Shown: positions 22,181 to 30,972 of the stretch, piece by piece
Layout of the letters: every line of letters begins with the position of its first letter
Position numbering within the stretch: the stretch's first letter is position 1
DNA from: an uncultured Selenomonadales bacterium
GTDB lineage: Bacteria > Bacillota > Negativicutes > Selenomonadales > Selenomonadaceae
DNA: 36,375 nucleotides
Assembly: GCA_937910665.1 (NCBI GenBank)
Contig: CALEPR010000007.1
Coordinates: 1 to 36,375 of the forward strand
Direction: 5' to 3'
Notes under the pieces: generated by a model
What the model saw: the letters and a program-made list of their open reading frames with translations, nothing else
Told to the model about the DNA's origin: nothing
Database searches by the model: none
Position numbers and translations under genes: made by a program

Positions 22181-24547
22181 ATTAACGCCGCCCTTGCTGC
22201 GGGGACGGCTGCGTTTGCGGGTGTGGCGGGAATTTTCAAGCTGTCGGAAGCGTCAATGAAAGCGGGACACGACGCTTACAAACTTTCCACGAGGTTGCAC
22301 ACGTCGGCAGGTGAGGCTCTGCAACTCAAAAGAGCTTTCGGATTGGTCGACGTTGACATAAACGCCGCAATTCCTATTTTTGCAAGGCTCGGAAAACAAC
22401 TTTCGACGGCGGGAGAAAAAGGAAACGCTCTGACGGCGGCGATGGAAGATTACGGATTCACTTTGACCGACTCATCGGGAAAAATGTTGCCGTACACCAA
22501 AATGCTCGACGAACTTGCGAAAGGTTACAAAAACGCACAGGAAACGGGCGAAAACGCCGCCTTTGTCGCCGATGTTCTCGGGGCGAGAGGGACGGCACTT
22601 GAGCCGCTTTTGGCAGACTACGAATTTTTGATGTCAGCGTCGAAAGACGTAGCCGCGACGGGACTTCTTGACCCGCAAAAAGCCGAAGAAGCCTACCGCG
22701 AATACAAAAAAATGGAATTTGAAATCGGACAGCTGAAAGGCGCGGCGGGAGCGGCTCTGTTGCCCGTCACGCGGGAACTTATGCCGGAATTGGCAGAAGG
22801 TTTCAAGTCGATGGTCAAATTCATAAACGAAAACAAAGACGGCTTGAAAAATTTCGGAGAGTTGGCGGGTGACGTATTCGGCGGGACGGCAAAGTCGATA
22901 ATGTCGGTCGTGACGGCTCTCGGCGACTTGAAGAAAAATCTCGGAGAATTTTCAGGGAGTGCGGAGTCGGAAAAAATTTTGCAGGATGCGGGATTCGGAG
23001 AATATTTGAATCGCGGTTCAAATGCGGGAATGATAATCGGCGGCAGATTCGGCGGGACAAAAGGCGCGGCGTTGGGCTTGGGAGTCGGCTCGGAGTTTGG
23101 GCGCGGGATTTATTCGCTCGTCGGAAAATATTATTCAAAAATTACGGGCGACTGGGATTATTACGAGCAAAAATCAAAGTTGATTGAGCAGGAGAAAAAA
23201 GCCTTTGAAGATTTGAAAAAAATTCGAGCGGCTGACGATTGGGACGACGGCGACATAATTTCAAGAAATCAAAAAGTCCTTGAAGTGCAAAAAAAACTTG
23301 AAGAAGAAATTTCCAAAGCCACAAGCACAAGACTTCAGGAAAAACTCGAAGGGATAAAATCTTCAACCGAAATGTCAATCGCGGCGGGAAAATCCGAGTC
23401 GGCAGCGTGGAAGGCGGCAGAACGCGAAATCACAAAGGCGATAAAAGACGCTCGCAAGGAAGCCGAAAAAGCAAACGAAGAACTCAAAGATAACATTTAC
23501 AAACTCTCGCACAACGATTTACAAAATCGGCTTGATTCGGTCGATGTAAATTCGGAAAAAATGCTTGAGCGAGGTGCGGACGCTGAACTTGTGGCAAAGG
23601 AATCCGAACTTCAACGGCAAAAAATTTTCGACGAATTTAATCGCGATGTTTCGGAGAAAGTTGACGAAACTTATCAGACAGAATTGGAAAAGCGGCTGAA
23701 CGCAATCGAACGCGAAAAATCTGCGTGGATTCAAAAAGGACTTGATGAAGTTTCGGCGGTCGAGTGGGCAGAAAATGAAAAGTCGAAGGTTGTCCGCGAA
23801 TTTAACAACAATGTCGCTCAAAATTTGGATTCGATTTGGCAGACCGAACTTGAAAAAAGACTTTCGCAAATTGAGCGTGAAAAACAGGCGTGGATTGACA
23901 AAGGCGTTGAAGAAGTCAAAGCTACGCAGTGGGCAGAGCAGGCAAAAGTTGACGCACAAAGAAACGCCGCGATGTCAATTTTGAAAAGCCGGCTTGAAGA
24001 GTACAGAGCGTTTCGCGAAGGCGGCTATGAGGGCTTGCAAAATTATCAACTCCGGCAGCTTTACAAGTCGGGGATTCGTCCGCAAGATTTGACGATAACG
24101 CCGGAACAACTCGCGGAATTTCAAAAGGCACAGATGATTTCTCAAAAATCTTTGTTGCCGAATTTTATGAGCGAATCGGACAGAGCGGAGGACGCTCAAA
24201 TGCGTCAAAATTTTATTGCGGAAAGACAGCGGAAAATCGACGAAGAAAACGCAAAAATTATGAGCGGAATAAAAATTTCGGAATCCGTCCCGGAACTTTC
24301 GGAAGTGACGGAGAAACTTGCAAACTTGAACGAAACAATTTCAAAAATTTCTCCGCAAAAAACTCAGCCGCAAAATTCAAATTCCGTGCCGATAAAATCC
24401 GCTCCGACCGAAGTCAACGTGACGGTTCAAATTGACGAGGCACACGCTTGGGACACGGAACACATTCAACAGCTCGCGGAAAAAGTCGCGGACGAAATAA
24501 CGCCTGAAATAGTTTCGGCGATTGGGGGCGATTCAAATTCATATTAA
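22181..24547 (+). pseudogene. Tail tape measure gene lacking its 5' part
   Basis: The frame opens directly after a stop at 22178 with INAALAAGTAAFAGVAGIFKLSEAS, an internal tape measure sequence with no ribosome binding site or start. A GTG at 22223 is the first possible start, also without a site. The remaining 788 codons are uninterrupted: an Ala/Gly-rich membrane-like region (about 22980-23120), then long coiled coil with four roughly 55-residue repeats marked by LQEKL, LQNRL, TELEKRL and TELEKRL. The start of the gene and the tail tube and chaperone genes that should precede it are missing. The gene is recent enough to carry no frameshifts. Confidence 0.85.
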
Positions 24548-24869
24548 AATCGGCGAAATACAAACTTTGTCTGTAGAAAATTGGAAAATTATCCCCGATG
24601 ACAGACAAACGCAAATTGAAACAGTCGGCGGCGTTGAAGTTCAGGATTTCGGACACGTCGAAGAGGGCGACAAATTTTCCTGCAACGTAACCGTCAAAAA
24701 ATCCGACGCAAATATTCTTTTCGATTATTGGCACAAAAGAACATTTGTCGATGTTGAAGACGAAGGCGGCGAAGTTTATAAAAATTTGCGTGTGGTTGTA
24801 AAAAGCTACGGATATTTGTCGGGATTTAAGAAATATTTGCAAGTACAACTTGAGTTTTGGAGGGTTTGA
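24522..24869 (+). CDS. Tail protein, distal-tail region
   Basis: About 115 aa. Conserved-looking text includes TLSVENWKIIPDDRQTQIETVGG, VQDFGHVEEGDKFSC and YWHKRTFVDVEDEGGEVY. A small beta-rich protein between tape measure and tail tip genes usually belongs to the distal tail. The start is uncertain: TTG 24522 lies inside the end of the tape measure gene, and the GGGGG just after it would suit a start a few codons later, where only ATT codons occur. Confidence 0.75.
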   Translation: MGAIQIHIKIGEIQTLSVENWKIIPDDRQTQIETVGGVEVQDFGHVEEGDKFSCNVTVKKSDANILFDYWHKRTFVDVEDEGGEVYKNLRVVVKSYGYLSGFKKYLQVQLEFWRV

Positions 24870-24871
24870 CT

Positions 24872-25294
24872 ATGGCGAAACATATTCACATCTTTATGAA
24901 TAATCCGACGGCGGGAGCGGTTGACGGGACTGAAATTTCGAGCGGCGACAACACGTTGCCGCTTACTTTTTTGCTTGACGCGAGCGAGTCCGAATCTCAA
25001 GCTGAAAAATGCGCCGTCCGCTGCGACACGGGCTATAAAATCAGCGGAATTTTGTCAATTTATTTTGAAGGGACGAGTTCCGCCAAATGGCAGGTTGCGA
25101 CCGACAATAATTTTTCGGATTCTGCGGACGCTTTGACTTCTGCGGATTGGCAAAACGCGATAACTCTTTCCGATGTTGCGGCGGCGAATGTTATTTTTTG
25201 GGTGAAGGCGACAAGTTCGAGCGACGAAAATCCGCAGAACGACACGAGCGTAAAATTGAAAGCCGACGGTTACGTTGAAGAATCGGAGGAGTGA
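24872..25294 (+). CDS. Hypothetical tail protein
   Basis: 140-aa acidic, beta-rich protein starting at ATG 24872 after GGAGGG. It contains GDNTLPLTFLLDASESESQAEK, GYKISGILSIYFEG and VIFWVKATSSSDENPQND. It has no transmembrane segment and few aromatic residues. Its position before the tail tip genes points to a tail ornament or baseplate component. No family recognised. Confidence 0.78.
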   Translation: MAKHIHIFMNNPTAGAVDGTEISSGDNTLPLTFLLDASESESQAEKCAVRCDTGYKISGILSIYFEGTSSAKWQVATDNNFSDSADALTSADWQNAITLSDVAAANVIFWVKATSSSDENPQNDTSVKLKADGYVEESEE

Positions 25295-25299
25295 TTTCT

Positions 25300-26259
25300 A
25301 TGAGTTTCAAATATATAAATCCGGGTTTTGCAAAACTTCTGGACGACAATGTTGACTCTCATCAAATTGAAAGTTCCGAGTACAGCAAAAGCGGATTCGG
25401 ATTTTGGCAGAGCGACAATACAAAGGGCGTGACCGTCGCGAATTTCCCCGAAAATGATGAGTTTTGGGCGAAATTTGATTTTTATCTCCCCAATTCAACC
25501 GACGTAAACATTTATCTTTACGCGCCCGGCGACCGGAACAACGGCATCTATTTGCGAATAAGCAACTATTACAGCTGTGTCTATGTTTACGCTCAATATC
25601 AAGGCTCAAATTATGATATTGCCTACGTCGGCAAAAAACCGACCGCCGCCAACGCCGCCGACATCAAGGGGACTACGGGGCTGATTCTCGACGCAATAAA
25701 CAGCGTGTGGATGAATTTGAAATGGGGGACGGGCGGTTATATTGACGTGCAGATAAACAACAAAAAATTGACTCGGTGGCAAAAATATGCACCGTCTTAC
25801 GGCACTGACAAAACTCCGCTGGTAAAAATATCGAGCAACACGGCTGCCGCTCCGATTTCAAACGTAATTTTTTCCGACAGCGAAATAAGTCCGAAAGAGC
25901 AGATTGTTTTGATTCCGACGAGTTTGACCGAAACGGACATGACGGAAACCGACGGGATTTATTCGGCAAATGCGGCGGGACAGACAATTTTGCAAACTTT
26001 AGACGTTTCGTCACTTGTCGAGACGTACGGCGGCGATTCGCAGGTTACGGGGCTTTTGCTGACGGGTTATCCCGCTTACAAGAGCGGCGAAGAATTATCA
26101 AGTTTGACGGCAATTTCAAAAAGCAACGGCACTGTGACGGAATACGGGACGCACACGCTTTCGGACGAGGTTACCGGTGCGGTCGGCGATGTTCAAGCGA
26201 TGAACACAACAATTTCAAATTTGAGCGGCTTAAAATTCGGTTGGAAAGTCGGTACTTGA
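25300..26259 (+). CDS. Tail protein with concanavalin-like (LamG-type) part
   Basis: 319-aa beta-rich protein starting at ATG 25300 after GGAGGAG. Residues about 40-190 (VANFPENDEFWAKFDFYLP, YLRISNYYSCVYVYAQYQG, VWMNLKWGTGGYIDVQINNKK) have the alternating pattern of a concanavalin-like lectin or glucanase jelly roll, common in phage receptor-binding or adhesion proteins. The C-terminal third is Ser/Thr-rich and less structured. It is followed by another protein with a similar N-terminal domain. Carbohydrate binding is inferred. Confidence 0.75.
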   Translation: MSFKYINPGFAKLLDDNVDSHQIESSEYSKSGFGFWQSDNTKGVTVANFPENDEFWAKFDFYLPNSTDVNIYLYAPGDRNNGIYLRISNYYSCVYVYAQYQGSNYDIAYVGKKPTAANAADIKGTTGLILDAINSVWMNLKWGTGGYIDVQINNKKLTRWQKYAPSYGTDKTPLVKISSNTAAAPISNVIFSDSEISPKEQIVLIPTSLTETDMTETDGIYSANAAGQTILQTLDVSSLVETYGGDSQVTGLLLTGYPAYKSGEELSSLTAISKSNGTVTEYGTHTLSDEVTGAVGDVQAMNTTISNLSGLKFGWKVGT

Positions 26260-26260
26260 A

Positions 26261-28471
26261 ATGGCACAGATTTTGTATTCTTCGGCTTACGAACTCGGCG
26301 GGAAAAATTTTTCTGTAGAGTTGGAAATGAAAATTTCACAACACGCGACTTGTCACGGCTATGCTTTGTCTGATGTTGAAATGTCAACGTCGTGGATCGG
26401 CAACGGAAATTTGTATCTCGGTCAGCAGGAAAACGCATTTGCAAGACGCAAGCGGGGCGGCGGGAATTTTGGCACAAATTGGATTTCGCCCGACTCGGCA
26501 AGTTGCAGTTTGAACGAGTGGCACAAATACAGGATTTTTTATAATCATAACAGCAGAACTGTGAAATATTTTCTCGACGATGTTGCCGACGGCGAATGTG
26601 TTTTGACTTCTCAAATCGAGCGTCAAACTTTGTATCTGATTGTCAGGAACACCGACGGGACGAACAGTGACCCCGCCGCAGAAATCCGAAATATCGAAGT
26701 CGGCGAAGATTCAAGCGAAATTTCTACTGCGGATTTGCTCCGAAAAGTCGGGGCGAGAGAAAATATTTTTGCGGACACTCTGCGGAAATTTGCGAATAAA
26801 ATTTTTGAGAGTGTGGCGGCTGACACCGAAAGACAGATTCGCGAATTTGCGACGGCTGACCTCATTCGGCGAGTCAAAAAATCTGAATCGGCAACCGCCG
26901 ACACAGTTAAAAAAATTCCGCACAAATTGCGATACACAGTTCAATCCGAGTCGAACACTTTCAAAGACTACGGCATTTCAAATTTCACGATTTCGCTGAA
27001 CGAGCGGACTCTTTCCGATAATTTTCAACTTGAAACGACAAAGCCGCTTGAAATAAATTCTGCGGTTCGCGGTCAACTTTTGGATTATCCTTTCAGTTTT
27101 TTGGCTGAAGAAACCGCTCAAAAAGATTTGTTGCAGACCGTCAAAGGAATGTACGACATCGACAAACTTTTATATACGCAAATTTATTTTTCGAGCGGCG
27201 TGGTCATCGGAGACAACGAAAAAATTTTTGTGACGGCGGGCGGTTACATCGCACAGCTTGCAAAATATTTCGGTCTTGCGGCAAATATAAAAATTCAGGA
27301 CTTCACGCCTTATCACGATTTCACCGGCACAAACATCACCTACTCCGACTTGCTGAATTCGGTTTTCGGTTGGACTTCGAGACTTCCTCAGCGTCAAATA
27401 AATGTGTTCATTCGCGGGAAAACTCTGCACTGTATTCAGCGGGGCATGGAAGAAAATGTTTTTGACATTTCAAATTTGCCGCACACGCGACCGACGATTT
27501 CAAGAAAACTGATTCGCTCTCTTTGGAACAATCCCGCCAAAAAGAAGAATGACAAGGACGACGACGAACCGGACACGCCGAATTTGGACGATTACACCGA
27601 AGAGGAAATTGCCTTGCCGTTTTCGGGGACGATAAATTTTTCAGATTACGGCGTTTCGATTTCTTGTCATTATTCGAAGGGACTTTTGATGCGTGAAACA
27701 AGCCGCACCGACAACGACAAATTGAGCAATTCGAGCATTTCGACTTATTCATACAAGGAAATTTTTCCGACGGGGACTTCGGAAATTTCGATTCTGATTC
27801 ACAAACTTGTCGGAGATTTTTATCTTGATTCAAAGTCGAACGACACAGTTATTTACCGGTACGACGAAAGTACAAAACGCATCGAAACGAAAACCGCGAC
27901 GGAATATTTTTATTCGCGAACCGAAAATGATGATTTGTATTTGACGGAAGAATATGAAAAAACTACAAAAATTGAGTACGAATACGACGGCGACAAAAAA
28001 ACTTGGATTTTGTCGGATTCCGAAACTTCAATAAGACAAACTTTTCACACGCCGATCGGAAACGGCTGGTACGGCACAAGCACATATTCTGACGGCGAGC
28101 CGCAGGGAAGTTCGATTTCGCAGGGCAGACCCGGCAATAAAGTTTCTCCGTACACGATAAACGAAGTGCAGAAAACTTTCACGGGCAACAAAACCGTCAT
28201 CACTTACGACAATCCGAGCGGCGACGGGGACAATTCCGAAAGGGATAAATACAACGATTGGCGGGACAAACTTTCGCCGATTGTCGATACTTCTTTTCCC
28301 GTCCGCGAAATAAATTTGCTGTACGAGTTGACCAATGCGGTTTATTGGCTGAACCGAAAAATTCAAGAAAATATATCAATCGAAATTATTTCAAAAATAT
28401 CGGGCGGCGTTCCGGAAATTCAACACATCATTGACTTCACGGAACGCATAAAGTTCAACGAAGAAGTTTAG
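26261..28471 (+). CDS. Tail tip / baseplate protein, 3' end probably truncated
   Basis: 736 aa. Residues 1-150 look concanavalin-like (FSVELEMKISQHATCHGYALSD, WHKYRIFYNHNSRTVKYFLDD). Residues about 152-225 hold five short repeats with ADLLRK, ADTLRK, ADTERQ, ADLIRR and ADTVKK. The rest (about 230-720) resembles a hub or minor tail protein with VFGWTSRLPQRQINVFIRG. The end, HIIDFTERIKFNEEV, is where related tail-tip proteins in my memory continue for another 20-30 residues ending in RWY. The reverse RepL block begins 20 bases after the stop, so the last codons may be foreign. Confidence 0.75.
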   Translation: MAQILYSSAYELGGKNFSVELEMKISQHATCHGYALSDVEMSTSWIGNGNLYLGQQENAFARRKRGGGNFGTNWISPDSASCSLNEWHKYRIFYNHNSRTVKYFLDDVADGECVLTSQIERQTLYLIVRNTDGTNSDPAAEIRNIEVGEDSSEISTADLLRKVGARENIFADTLRKFANKIFESVAADTERQIREFATADLIRRVKKSESATADTVKKIPHKLRYTVQSESNTFKDYGISNFTISLNERTLSDNFQLETTKPLEINSAVRGQLLDYPFSFLAEETAQKDLLQTVKGMYDIDKLLYTQIYFSSGVVIGDNEKIFVTAGGYIAQLAKYFGLAANIKIQDFTPYHDFTGTNITYSDLLNSVFGWTSRLPQRQINVFIRGKTLHCIQRGMEENVFDISNLPHTRPTISRKLIRSLWNNPAKKKNDKDDDEPDTPNLDDYTEEEIALPFSGTINFSDYGVSISCHYSKGLLMRETSRTDNDKLSNSSISTYSYKEIFPTGTSEISILIHKLVGDFYLDSKSNDTVIYRYDESTKRIETKTATEYFYSRTENDDLYLTEEYEKTTKIEYEYDGDKKTWILSDSETSIRQTFHTPIGNGWYGTSTYSDGEPQGSSISQGRPGNKVSPYTINEVQKTFTGNKTVITYDNPSGDGDNSERDKYNDWRDKLSPIVDTSFPVREINLLYELTNAVYWLNRKIQENISIEIISKISGGVPEIQHIIDFTERIKFNEEV

Positions 28472-28491
28472 AAAATCTTATCGTGAAAATT

Positions 28492-29022
28492 TTATTGTTC
28501 AGGTTTTTTGTCAGCGTCGAAAATATTTTTTCCTTTTTGAGCGAGACTCTCTTCAAAGCTCAAAATATTTTCGGTTCTATTTTTGCCTTTATGTGCGATG
28601 TAGGGATTCAATCGATAAGTTTTAAATTTCCCCGCCGGCGGACCTTCGACAATAATATCTTTGTCTTTCAAAACTTTCATAGCTTTTGAAACATTTACAG
28701 GATTTATTTTACAAGTTTCAGCAATTTCTTTGCGCGTGACACGCAGATAGTTATCAAAATCAAGCTGTGAAAAAAGATACCACAAAATGCTTGACTGTTC
28801 ACCAGTCATTTTCTGTTGAGCAAGCCAAAGAGCAGGATTTTGATACATAGCAAACCAATCCTTTCCAAGACTTTTTTCTTTCAATGGAAAATATCCCTTA
28901 ATATTGCCTTTATCATCTGTTGTAACATAATAATGCTTTTCTTTCGGCAATTCAATAATATTTTCCTTCAAATTATCTTCTACTGAATTTTTTACATTTT
29001 CCCCCTTGACAATTTTAGCCAT
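28492..29022 (-). CDS. RepL-type plasmid replication initiator
   Basis: 176-aa protein with the winged-helix architecture of Bacillota RepL proteins: WFAMYQNPALWLAQQKMTGEQSSILWYLFSQL, then LRVTRKEIAETCKINPVNVSKAMKVLKDKDIIVEG as helix-turn-helix and wing, and YRLNPYIAHKGK. The start is ATG 29022 with AAAGGAG upstream; an open codon at 29046 has no site. RepL proteins start replication of small plasmids. Here it sits inside phage tail genes, on the opposite strand, behind a double operator. An alternative is a related winged-helix regulator, but the family match looks good. Confidence 0.82.
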   Translation of the reverse strand: MAKIVKGENVKNSVEDNLKENIIELPKEKHYYVTTDDKGNIKGYFPLKEKSLGKDWFAMYQNPALWLAQQKMTGEQSSILWYLFSQLDFDNYLRVTRKEIAETCKINPVNVSKAMKVLKDKDIIVEGPPAGKFKTYRLNPYIAHKGKNRTENILSFEESLAQKGKNIFDADKKPEQ

Positions 29023-29055
29023 TTGTGGTAGCTCCTTTCGCTCCAAAAATTTGAG

Positions 29056-29103
29056 GTAGCATATTTGCTACGCAGTGTAGCATATTTGCTACCTCAAAGT
29101 CAA
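29056..29103 (-). promoter_or_regulatory. RepL promoter with two identical operators
   Basis: On the reverse strand, TTGACT (29103-29098), 18 bases, TACACT (29079-29074) with a TGC extended -10. The 16-base imperfect palindrome GTAGCATATTTGCTAC occurs at 29056-29071 and 29077-29092, 21 bases apart. One copy lies between -35 and -10 and overlaps the -10; the other lies just downstream. This is the layout of tight repression, probably copy-number control. Confidence 0.85.
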
Positions 29104-29228
29104 TAAAAGTGTTGCGGCTCTAAGAAGAAAATAAAATTCCTTCTGTATCTTAGGAAGGTGGGAGAAAAAGTTGAAATTTTTTTAATTATCATTTAATTTA
29201 AGCTATCATTTAACTGTTAATCTAATTT

Positions 29229-29362
29229 CGCGGAATCGACTACGACAGCGCACATCCTTGTGCTTGTCTAGTCGATTTAGCCGCGCTGAAACCCTACAGG
29301 TTTCAGACTTCCTGTGCGTCAAAAAAATTATTTAACTTCACGTCAAATAATTTTTTTCGACG
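29229..29362. other. Cluster of three hairpins, candidate plasmid origin
   Basis: First: CGCGG (29229-29233) with CCGCG (29281-29285), enclosing AATCGACTA with TAGTCGATT, GACA with TGTC and GCAC with GTGC, a stem of more than 20 pairs. Second: CTGAAACC (29286-29293) with GGTTTCAG (29299-29306). Third: CGTC plus AAAAAAATTATTT (29317-29333) with AAATAATTTTTTT plus GACG (29345-29362). They lie upstream of the RepL gene in DNA without genes. A replication origin or single-strand origin is the best guess; the third could also act as a terminator. Confidence 0.55.
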
Positions 29363-29681
29363 ATAATTTTTTTTACTAATACAGGGCAAGTTTTTTTCTC
29401 CAATTAGCAAATGTTTTTAAGGATTTAAATTATCTCTCACTATTCTTCCATTATTTTTCATTATTAAAATTTTTCATTATTAAAAAATTCACTTTGATGT
29501 GAAAATTTTTTCTAAAATTTTTTTGCCAGACTTTTTTTCTTTTTTCTTTTTTTTCGTCGTCGTCGATTACGTCACGGGAGTTTTTTGCGGAATTGCCGAG
29601 AAAAATTTGTCGAGTGCGATAGGTTTCAAAGGCATTTTGCAAAAAGTTTTAATTTTTTAATTTTTTAATTTTTAAATTTTT
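29363..29681. other. AT-rich stretch without genes
   Basis: About 320 bases, very AT-rich, with homopolymer runs and repeated AATTTTT, TTCATTATT and TTTTTTAATT units. No open frame with a ribosome binding site. It ends at the holin remnant. It could be the AT-rich unwinding part of an origin belonging to the RepL block. I see nothing more specific. Confidence 0.5.
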
Positions 29682-29870
29682 ATGCTTGTCGGAATGGCAA
29701 ACGCGATTGACTTGCACATTCTCGGCGGCGGCGAACATCTTTTGCGGACGGCGGTCATATTTTTTTATTTGAGCAACGAGGGCATTTCAATTTTGGAAAA
29801 CGCCGCGAGACTCGGTCTGCCCGTCCCCGCAAAACTTCAGGAAATTTTACAGCAAATAAAATCGAGGTGA
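29682..29870 (+). pseudogene. Holin remnant, C-terminal half
   Basis: 62 codons: MLVGMANAIDLHI, HLLRTAVIFFYLSNEGISILENAARLGLPVPAKLQEIL. This is the C-terminal half of a Phage_holin_4 (TcdE-like) protein, normally about 130-150 aa. The first membrane segments are missing, a stop lies in frame at 29649, and no ribosome binding site precedes the ATG. One membrane helix remains. The break is the right edge of the RepL block. It is followed 6 bases later by an intact gene. Confidence 0.8.
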
Positions 29871-29876
29871 TGCCCC

Positions 29877-30209
29877 ATGCGCTACTTTGTCACTTCGGAT
29901 TCGTTCACGAAAATTGACGAAACCGAAGGCACAATTCAAAACGTCGATTCTGTTTTTACCGTCGAAATGTCCGACTCACAAAATTTTGACAGCGGAGTTT
30001 TGATTTATCCGCATCAAAAGCACAGTTTCAGCGGCGCGAAAATTTATTTGCGTTGTCTTGAAGGCACGGCAGAAATTCGCGTCGTGCCTTTTGAAATTGA
30101 TGTCGGCACCGGCGGCAATTCGGAAATTTTAATCGACGGCGAAAGTTATCATGTTGCGACAAATGCCCAAGTCAGCAACATGCTTGATGAAGTTATGGGC
30201 GAAAATTAA
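29877..30209 (+). CDS. Fibre-associated protein with MLDEVMG tail
   Basis: 110-aa beta-rich protein starting at ATG 29877 with GAGGTGA 7 bases upstream. It has TIQNVDSVFTVEMSDSQNF, KIYLRCLEGTAEIRVVPFEID and ends VATNAQVSNMLDEVMGEN. The last 18 residues are nearly the same as the end of the next protein. No family recognised. Position after the holin and before fibre-type genes suggests a virion surface component. Confidence 0.75.
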   Translation: MRYFVTSDSFTKIDETEGTIQNVDSVFTVEMSDSQNFDSGVLIYPHQKHSFSGAKIYLRCLEGTAEIRVVPFEIDVGTGGNSEILIDGESYHVATNAQVSNMLDEVMGEN

Positions 30210-30221
30210 GGAGGAATTTTT

Positions 30222-30902
30222 ATGCCGAATTACAATGTGAACGATCTCGCTCAAGTCGGTGGTTTGAAAGAACTTGCACAGAGAACACAGGCGAAACTTG
30301 ACGCACTTCAATCTTCGCAGACGAGCAACGCTTTTCAGTCTTTGAGAGTTGACGGAAACACGGTTTATTTTTACAAAACTGCCGATATGAGCGGAACTGC
30401 GGCGGCGAGTTTCAATTTTGCCGAAGAAATTTTTCTTCAGCAGACGGGGACTGAAATTATTGAAAATTTCGCTTTCAATTCCGAAACTTACGTCGGAGCG
30501 ACAAATCCGAATCTTGACGGGAAAACCGTTCTCGTGCTTGCCGTGAAAGGCGACAAACTTGAAAATCCGACCGTCAAATACAGTTTTGTCAGCATGGAAA
30601 AATTGATAAAAGCTGTGACGGCGGCGGCGGGTGATTCCGCAAAAATTTTGACAATCAGCGGCTACACAATCACCGTAAACATTGACCCGTCCGCGACAAA
30701 TTTGCTCACGGTCACGGCAAACGGCTTGATGGTTGACGGCAGCGGAAAAGCCGACAAAGTTCAAAATGCGACGGCGGGACACGTTGCCACTCTCGACGCG
30801 AACGGAAATCTTGTGGACAGCGGACACGGAATTGCAACCGATGCCGCCGTAACCGCGATGCTTGATGAAGTTATGGGTGATGACGACGACAACGACAGCT
30901 GA
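30222..30902 (+). CDS. Fibre-like protein with MLDEVMG tail
   Basis: 226-aa protein starting at ATG 30222 after GGAGGAA. It has a helical N-terminus (LAQVGGLKELAQRTQAKLDALQ), a beta-rich middle (YTITVNIDPSATNLLTVTANG) and a C-terminal fibre-type stretch (ADKVQNATAGHVATLDANGNL). It ends GIATDAAVTAMLDEVMG followed by an acidic DDDDNDS tail. The shared ending with the preceding gene points to a common partner or assembly signal. A tail or head fibre role is inferred. Confidence 0.75.
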   Translation: MPNYNVNDLAQVGGLKELAQRTQAKLDALQSSQTSNAFQSLRVDGNTVYFYKTADMSGTAAASFNFAEEIFLQQTGTEIIENFAFNSETYVGATNPNLDGKTVLVLAVKGDKLENPTVKYSFVSMEKLIKAVTAAAGDSAKILTISGYTITVNIDPSATNLLTVTANGLMVDGSGKADKVQNATAGHVATLDANGNLVDSGHGIATDAAVTAMLDEVMGDDDDNDS

Positions 30903-30923
30903 TTTTTTATAAAATTTTTTGAC

Positions 30924-30957
30924 GGGCGGGGATTCTTTCTCCGTCCGATTATTTTTT
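30924..30957 (+). terminator. Terminator after fibre-like gene
   Basis: GGGCGGGGA (30924-30932) pairs with TCTCCGTCC (30938-30946), with two G-T pairs, around TTCTT. ATTATTTTTT follows. The ribosome binding site of the next gene comes immediately after. Confidence 0.6.
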
Positions 30958-30972
30958 ACGGAGGTGTTTTTT

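Noticed and set aside
14633..24547. Capsid-forming satellite that borrows tails from a helper
   Set aside because: Tail tip, partial tape measure, holin remnant and fibre genes are present and cut at block edges. A phage damaged by replacement fits better than a satellite that never had tail genes.
29229..29285. Possible tRNA or other classical RNA gene in the long hairpin
   Set aside because: It forms a single long stem without cloverleaf arms, anticodon loop or T-loop sequence.
29451..29642. Reverse-strand frame of 63 codons in the AT-rich tract
   Set aside because: No ribosome binding site, and the composition is what poly-A/T DNA gives by chance.
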